From Ignavibacteriales bacterium (lineage in GTDB: Bacteria; Bacteroidota; Ignavibacteria; Ignavibacteriales; Ignavibacteriaceae): DNA of 38,786 bases. Below are positions 34,290 to 38,786 of the stretch, piece by piece (position 1 is the first letter of the stretch; each line of letters opens with the position of its first letter). A program made the translations under genes and the position numbers. The DNA is taken from assembly GCA_016182615.1 (NCBI GenBank), contig JACPGF010000105.1:1-38786 (forward strand), written 5' to 3'. The notes below the pieces were generated by a model. That model saw only the letters and a list, made by a program, of their open reading frames with translations. It did not search any database and was not told the origin of the DNA.

Positions 34290-35291
34290 ATGCCGGAAAT
34301 ACGACAAAACATTATCACCGGTGAATGGGTTGTTATATCAACAGAGCGGGCCAAGCGGCCCAGCCAGTTCGCGCGTCCACTGCCGGATGCATCGGCCATC
34401 CCTGTGCACGACAGTAATTGTCCATTTTGCCCCGGTAACGAGGCTCTATCACCGGGAGACATACTCAGGCATCCGTTATCGGGTACTTGGGAGCAGCGTA
34501 TTGTAGCCAATAAATTTCCCGCGTTAACTAACGTGGGCAGCGCGCAGCGTACTATTAATGGCATCTACAGGTCGATGGAAGCTACCGGTGCGCATGAAGT
34601 GCTTATCGAGCATCCCCGGCATGACCTGATTCTGAACAAGATGAGTATTCACGAGATATCGGATATTTTCAGGATGTACCGCGACCGGTACCGGCAGATA
34701 CGCCATCAGCAATACATCGAATCAATAATTATTTTCCGTAATCACGGTCTCAGGGCTGGCGCTTCATTGGTGCACCCGCACTCGCAAATTGTGGCTACGC
34801 CGGTAACACCGTTTCAAGTGCGTATGCGAATGGAGTTGGCAATACGGTATTATGATGACCATGGAGAGTGCCTGTTTTGCAGAACACTGCATGACGAGCT
34901 GCATGATGGCAGACGTATAATAACAGATACTGAACATTTTACCGCATTTATTCCGTACGCGGCTCTTTCGCCGTTTCATATCTGGATATTCCCTAAAAGG
35001 CATGTGTCCTCGTTTGATGACATAAATTCAAATGAAATGAGTGATATCGCGGTAAATCTTAAGGCTACACTTGGCAGGCTATATACCGCGCTTGGCAATC
35101 CCGACTATAATTTTACCATTCGATCCAGTCCGGTACGCGATAGCAGATCCGAATATTTTCACTGGTATCTGGCAATTGTACCGCGGTTGAACACCGCGGC
35201 GGGCTTTGAACTTGGCAGCGGCATGTTCATCAGTTCGGCATTGCCGGAGGAGAGCGCGGCATTTTTGCGCTCTGTTGAAATAGAGGTTTAA
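34290..35291 (+). CDS. galT: Galactose-1-phosphate uridylyltransferase
   Basis: GalT transfers UMP between UDP-glucose and galactose-1-phosphate in the Leloir pathway. The 333-residue protein has the HIT-superfamily signature HPHSQ at 162-166 with the nucleophile His164, the N-terminal metal motif CPFCPGNE (Cys44, Cys47), a second CLFC motif near 195, and GEWVVISTERAKRPSQF at the start. FHIWIFPKRHVSSF marks the second half-domain. A related nucleotidyltransferase such as ADP-glucose phosphorylase cannot be fully excluded. It is probably co-transcribed with the GIY-YIG gene 6 bp downstream. No galK or galE is visible nearby. Confidence 0.92.
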   Translation: MPEIRQNIITGEWVVISTERAKRPSQFARPLPDASAIPVHDSNCPFCPGNEALSPGDILRHPLSGTWEQRIVANKFPALTNVGSAQRTINGIYRSMEATGAHEVLIEHPRHDLILNKMSIHEISDIFRMYRDRYRQIRHQQYIESIIIFRNHGLRAGASLVHPHSQIVATPVTPFQVRMRMELAIRYYDDHGECLFCRTLHDELHDGRRIITDTEHFTAFIPYAALSPFHIWIFPKRHVSSFDDINSNEMSDIAVNLKATLGRLYTALGNPDYNFTIRSSPVRDSRSEYFHWYLAIVPRLNTAAGFELGSGMFISSALPEESAAFLRSVEIEV

Positions 35292-35297
35292 TTACTC

Positions 35298-35750
35298 TTG
35301 GTTACAGTTCAGCCGCCTTTCAGTAAAGGGAAAGGCGTTTACCTGCTTTGTATGAAATTACCTAAACCGGTAACCATTTGTTTTGGAAAACGTGAAGAGA
35401 TTTTTAGAAAAGGTTATTATTACTATGCTGGCAGTGCACACGGCAGCGGCGGTTTATACAGCCGTTTGATGAGGCACTGCTCGCACGATAAAAAGAAACA
35501 CTGGCACATTGACTATTTTTTAGAACATGCCAAACTGGTAAACATTTTTACTTGGGCAACCGGGAAAGATTTTGAGCATGAACTTGCCGGCATGATAGGC
35601 GCTCTGGACGGGGTACAGCCTGCTGCTACCCGTTTCGGGTCGAGTGACTGCAGGTGCGGGACGCATTTGTTGTATGCTTCAAAAAATGACCTACAAATCC
35701 AACTCCAGGCAATTGCTGGCTTGGTACACAAATGCTGCATTCATGAGTAG
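35298..35750 (+). CDS. GIY-YIG nuclease-fold protein (DUF123)
   Basis: A 150-residue cytoplasmic protein of the DUF123 branch of the GIY-YIG fold, known as stand-alone proteins or fused to endonuclease III-type glycosylases. The signature elements are GVYLLCMKL (first strand, near 13), GYYYYAGSAHGSGGLYSRLMRH (second strand plus helix with the conserved Arg) and HWHIDYFL. C-terminal SSDCRCGTHLLY is also typical. The start is a TTG 6 bp after the galT stop, with AGAGG upstream. The next in-frame ATG (35352) would remove the first GIY strand, so TTG is preferred. A role in DNA processing is likely from the fold, with no evident link to galactose. Confidence 0.87.
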   Translation: MVTVQPPFSKGKGVYLLCMKLPKPVTICFGKREEIFRKGYYYYAGSAHGSGGLYSRLMRHCSHDKKKHWHIDYFLEHAKLVNIFTWATGKDFEHELAGMIGALDGVQPAATRFGSSDCRCGTHLLYASKNDLQIQLQAIAGLVHKCCIHE

Positions 35751-36213
35751 GATTCGATACTGAAATTAAATCAGAGGAGGCTCACACGAAAAATCCGGAT
35801 ATTCATCTCTGCTTAGCCCGGTTCTATGGCTCTACTACATTATTGTCCTATAAGGATTGCCATACCGTGTTTTAAGTTCAAGCGGAGTGAGATAGAAACT
35901 TAACTCTATATCTACACGTTGATGTAGCATCGTTTATAATTTAGATGCCTCCGTTTATTGAGATGTTACTTGAATCTGCTGCAAGCTGTTTAACAACAAC
36001 AATTTGCAGCATCGTCCACGCGCTTTCTAACAAACGGCTTTACCAGCAAAAGGAGAAGAGGTTGTGGTAATCAGTCGTCAAGGGTGCTCCAAATTTCCCG
36101 TGTTTTTAATGTGTTATTGCAGGTAAGCTGAACCCAGCTAAACATTTTTTCAATATATGCGACAATTAAAATAACTCATAAATTTTAATGTCACTTTATA
36201 AATAGGTGCCCTT
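35751..36213. other. 463-bp intergenic region, no gene seen
   Basis: Lies between the GIY-YIG gene and the chemoreceptor. I find no ORF with support, no clear terminator and no recognisable promoter boxes. The last 80 bp before the receptor are strongly AT-rich and presumably hold its promoter. Confidence 0.5.
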
Positions 36214-38379
36214 ATGGCTTATATTGCTAATCTCAGTATCCGCGTAAAGCTGTTTTTGGGGTTTCTTTTTCTCAGCTTTGTCGTTGCCTATCTTGGGTAT
36301 AACAATTTAACTTCTGTTTCAAACATGCATGCCTATTCAAATGAAATGTATGCAGACAGGCTTGTCCCCATAAGGGATTTGAGCCATATTAAATCGAAGT
36401 TAATGGAGATGCGTGGGGATCTGCGTATTTATCTCTTCGAGCAGGTAGAGATGCGGGGGGAGCGCCGTCAGGAAATGAAAAAAGATGGCGATGAAATTGA
36501 CAGAATCTTTGCTGAATACTGTGCAACAAAACTGGAAAAAGAAGAAGAAGATGCAATTCCAGTATTCAAGACGCATTGGGCTAAATACTTTACAATGTCT
36601 TTTCATGTAATGGATTTAGCTGACACCTCAGGGAATGTTCAGGCGGTTGTATATTTAAATAATGAAACCGTTCCGCAATTTGATAAATCAGTTGAGACTC
36701 TTAACCAGCTCATTGAAATCAACAGAAATGTTGCGGAAAAACTGCGTATAAAAGCGGATGCAGAATATTCAGATGTTAATTCCGAAACTAAATGGATATT
36801 AATTATATCCATCCTCTTGTCTCTTGGGCTGGGTTATTACCTCTCTAAAAGCATAGGAAGCCCGCTTAAAGCCATTACAGGTGCGGCCAATAAAATTGCT
36901 GCCGGAGATTTTAACCTAAAAATTGAGACATACGAACGGAATGATGAGGTCGGTAAGCTGAGCAACGCTATTAAAGTTATGACCGAAAAAGTGCTGGCAA
37001 AGGTTTTTTGGTATGAGCAGCTTCTCGATGCAATACCATTTCCAATTTCGGTAACTGATACCGACATGAATTGGACGTTTATAAATAAACCTGTCGAAGT
37101 GTTACTTAAAACCAAACGTGAAGCAATTTCCGGAAAACCCTGCAACAATTGGGGAGCCGGAATATGCAAGACCGAAAACTGCGGCATTGCCAGGCTCCGT
37201 AATAATCAACCGCAAACTTTCTTCGATCAGTTCGGTGGAAATTTTCAGGTGGACACATCGTACATTTATAACGCTAAAGGGGAAATAACCGGACATATCG
37301 AAACTGTGCAAGACATTTCGAAGATGAAAAAAATGGAAATCTATCTTTCATCGAGTACAACACAAATGCTTGTGCAGATGGATAAATTAGCTATGGGAGA
37401 TTTGACGGTACAATTGCCGGTTACGTCTAATGATGACATCGGGAAACTTTTTTCCGGTTTTAATCAATCAGTTAAAAAAATTGCAGAAGCCCTGAGGGCT
37501 GTTTCAGAAGCAGTATTTGCAACTGCAAGCGCAAGCACACAAATTTCATCGAGTACAGAAGAAATGGCAGCAGGCGCTCAGGAACAAAGTGCGCAGACAA
37601 GCGAAGTTGCCTCAGCGGTAGAAGAGATGACAAAAACAATTTTTGAAACATCTAAAAACACAAGCATTGCAGCCGAAACTGCTAAAAATTCAGGACAAAA
37701 AGCGCAGGCCGGTGGAGCGGTTGTACAAAAAACAATTGCCGGAATGGAGAGAATTGCAGTGGTTGTAAATCAATCAGCCGAAACGGTGTTTGCACTGGGT
37801 CAAAACTCTGAAAAAATAGGTGAAATTATTCAGGTTATTGACGAAATTGCCGATCAGACAAATCTCTTAGCGTTAAACGCAGCCATCGAAGCTGCTCGGG
37901 CAGGTGAACAGGGCAGGGGTTTTGCTGTGGTTGCTGATGAGGTTAGGAAACTTGCCGAACGAACCACGAAAGCCACAAAAGAAATTGCTTCGATGATAAA
38001 ACAAATCCAAAAAGATACCGGGGATGCTGTTGTTTCTATGAAGCAGGGTGTTCATGAAGTAGAGACAGGTAAAAAACTTGCCATGGAAGCCGGGACGGTT
38101 TTGCGCGAAATTGTTGAGGGTGCAAACAAAGTGACGGATATTGTAATACAAGTGGCTGCAACAAGCGAGGAGCAAAGTGCCACGGCCGAACAAATTGGTA
38201 AGAATATTGAAAGTATTAACACGGTCATGCAAGAATCATCGGCAGGCATTCAACAGGTTGCGCGGGCAACGGAAGATCTTAACAGACTGACAGAAACTCT
38301 GCAATCCCATATCGGACAATTTAAAATGGGGGCAACTGTACAAACTGCGGTAACCCGCCGGACTCTATTGAGTGAATAA
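36214..38379 (+). CDS. Methyl-accepting chemotaxis protein with HAMP-PAS-HAMP sensor
   Basis: The 721-residue receptor has TM1 (about 11-30), a four-helix-bundle periplasmic domain (about 31-190), TM2 (about 194-212), HAMP (about 213-265; [23 protein letters not shown]), a PAS domain (about 268-372; [22 protein letters not shown]), a second HAMP (about 380-430) and the signalling domain. The conserved hairpin tip [41 protein letters not shown] is at about 543-583. The PAS domain carries [14 protein letters not shown], a Cys-x7-Cys-x4-Cys cluster that might bind a metal or cofactor or act as a redox switch. The C-terminus (RRTLLSE) lacks the NWETF-type CheR tether. No che genes adjoin it, so it feeds a pathway encoded elsewhere. 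Confidence 0.95.
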   Translation: MAYIANLSIRVKLFLGFLFLSFVVAYLGYNNLTSVSNMHAYSNEMYADRLVPIRDLSHIKSKLMEMRGDLRIYLFEQVEMRGERRQEMKKDGDEIDRIFAEYCATKLEKEEEDAIPVFKTHWAKYFTMSFHVMDLADTSGNVQAVVYLNNETVPQFDKSVETLNQLIEINRNVAEKLRIKADAEYSDVNSETKWILIISILLSLGLGYYLSKSIGSPLKAITGAANKIAAGDFNLKIETYERNDEVGKLSNAIKVMTEKVLAKVFWYEQLLDAIPFPISVTDTDMNWTFINKPVEVLLKTKREAISGKPCNNWGAGICKTENCGIARLRNNQPQTFFDQFGGNFQVDTSYIYNAKGEITGHIETVQDISKMKKMEIYLSSSTTQMLVQMDKLAMGDLTVQLPVTSNDDIGKLFSGFNQSVKKIAEALRAVSEAVFATASASTQISSSTEEMAAGAQEQSAQTSEVASAVEEMTKTIFETSKNTSIAAETAKNSGQKAQAGGAVVQKTIAGMERIAVVVNQSAETVFALGQNSEKIGEIIQVIDEIADQTNLLALNAAIEAARAGEQGRGFAVVADEVRKLAERTTKATKEIASMIKQIQKDTGDAVVSMKQGVHEVETGKKLAMEAGTVLREIVEGANKVTDIVIQVAATSEEQSATAEQIGKNIESINTVMQESSAGIQQVARATEDLNRLTETLQSHIGQFKMGATVQTAVTRRTLLSE

Positions 38380-38440
38380 GGCAATCTGCTTATTGGGCAT
38401 CGAAGAACATGGTTAGGAATAATTGCGGCAAACAGTAAAA

Positions 38441-38472
38441 CAACGGTGGTTTATTAAACCACCGTTGTTTTT
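38441..38472 (+). terminator. Rho-independent terminator after the chemoreceptor
   Basis: CAACGGTGGTTT (38441-38452) and AAACCACCGTTG (38456-38467) form a perfect 12-bp stem with an ATT loop, followed by TTTTTA and preceded by AAAA. Confidence 0.92.
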
Positions 38473-38484
38473 ACGTTTTTGTAT

Positions 38485-38520
38485 AAAAAAAGCCCGGCTG
38501 CTAATACAGCCGGGCTTTTT
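38485..38520 (-). terminator. Bidirectional terminator; ends the acidic-protein gene
   Basis: AGCCCGGCTG (38491-38500) and CAGCCGGGCT (38507-38516) form a 10-bp GC-rich stem with A- and T-runs on the two sides. It lies 18 bp past the minus-strand stop at 38538 and gives a tandem pair with the receptor terminator. Confidence 0.88.
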
Positions 38521-38537
38521 ACAAAAATTAAGAAAAA

Positions 38538-38786
38538 CTATAACTCATCCTCGTCGGCAAGGTCTTCGTCGTCGTCATCGAAATCGAAGTCTTCGTCTTC
38601 GAGATCATCTTCGTCAAAGTCCTCGTCATCAAAATCGCTGTCGAAGTCTTCATCATCGAAATCTTCGTCGTCTTCATCATCTTCGTCAAGGTCATCGTCA
38701 TCAAAGTCGTCGTCGTCCTCGTCCAAATCATCGTCGAGTTCATCATCGTCTAAATCTTCTTCGTCTTCAAAGTCATCATCATCATC
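38538..38786 (-). CDS. Extremely acidic Asp/Glu-rich protein, C-terminal part (5' end beyond window)
   Basis: The track shows 62 residues from a TTG, but the frame is open to the right edge, so 82 residues of a longer protein are visible. It is almost only Asp and Glu with Phe/Leu spaced every few residues (DDFDDDDLDEDDEDDEDF, FDEDDLEDEDFDFDDDDED) and ends LADEDEL. This is either an acidic tail of a larger protein (for example a nucleic-acid-related or ribosome-associated one) or a small calcium- or cation-binding protein; the visible part cannot decide. The overlapping Met/Thr-rich frame is a shadow of the GAT/GAC/GAA repeats. Its terminator follows at once. Confidence 0.75.
   Translation of the reverse strand, partial: DDDDDFEDEEDLDDDELDDDLDEDDDDFDDDDLDEDDEDDEDFDDEDFDSDFDDEDFDEDDLEDEDFDFDDDDEDLADEDEL

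Noticed and set aside
34262-34564. 100-codon minus-strand ORF over the galT start
   Set aside because: Antisense to the conserved galT N-terminus and metal motif; no independent support.
38528-38746. 72-codon Met/Thr-rich minus-strand ORF
   Set aside because: An out-of-frame reading of the GAT/GAC/GAA repeats of the acidic protein; its only content is ATG/ACG repeats.

Overview
The window looks like chromosome of a Gram-negative bacterium of the Bacteroidota/Chlorobiota/Ignavibacteriota assemblage, most likely an Ignavibacteria-type lineage. The main reason is a set of large secreted proteins ending in a type IX secretion (T9SS) sorting domain of the form NYPNPFNPST...VYDILG...GVYFYRL, a style very common in Ignavibacteria. 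Few genes show a strong Shine-Dalgarno, and one TTTG-N20-TAnnTTG-type promoter candidate is visible, as expected for that assemblage. I see no tRNA, rRNA, CRISPR array, transposase, integrase or phage gene.

Layout. (1) 1-8177, minus strand: three tandem, about 913-residue, paralogous T9SS cargo proteins with Ycf48/BNR-type propeller repeats. The leftmost runs off the window. Their sorting-domain DNA is almost identical. (2) 8463-11164, plus: lepA and lepB. (3) 11580-17469, plus: two more T9SS cargo proteins, one an M6-type metalloprotease with a beta-helix region. (4) 17648-18685, minus: a DUF1611/DgcN-like protein. (5) 19003-22281, plus: a two-subunit M16 peptidase locus whose second gene is broken by an out-of-frame internal deletion. 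(6) 22684-24789, minus: a fused ADP-forming acyl/acetyl-CoA synthetase. (7) 25332-26783, plus: a PEGA plus propeller lipoprotein. (8) 30771-26963, minus: a tight operon of an exported YidD-like protein, two paralogous TPR/membrane-hairpin proteins, an ACT-domain protein and a UPF0210 (PFL-like) protein, the last also broken by an out-of-frame deletion. (9) 32080-31100, minus: pta. (10) 32207-35750, plus: an MFS sugar transporter, a repeat-rich spacer, galT and a GIY-YIG (DUF123) protein. (11) 36214-38379, plus: a HAMP-PAS-HAMP chemoreceptor. (12) 38786-38538, minus: the C-terminal end of an extremely acidic protein.

How it fits together. LepB cleaves signal peptides of the many exported proteins, and T9SS would carry the sorting-domain proteins through the outer membrane. 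The ADP-forming CoA ligase and Pta both sit at the acetyl-CoA node and suggest substrate-level ATP formation with acetate as a product. The MFS carrier and GalT suggest use of di- or oligosaccharides including galactose.

Most unusual points: the 134-bp multi-hairpin element nested among other inverted repeats at 33557-34045; the exported YidD module; the sharply bounded near-identity of sorting domains in the tandem paralogues; and two unrelated genes that each lack about 43 codons out of frame, which may be real decay or an assembly error.
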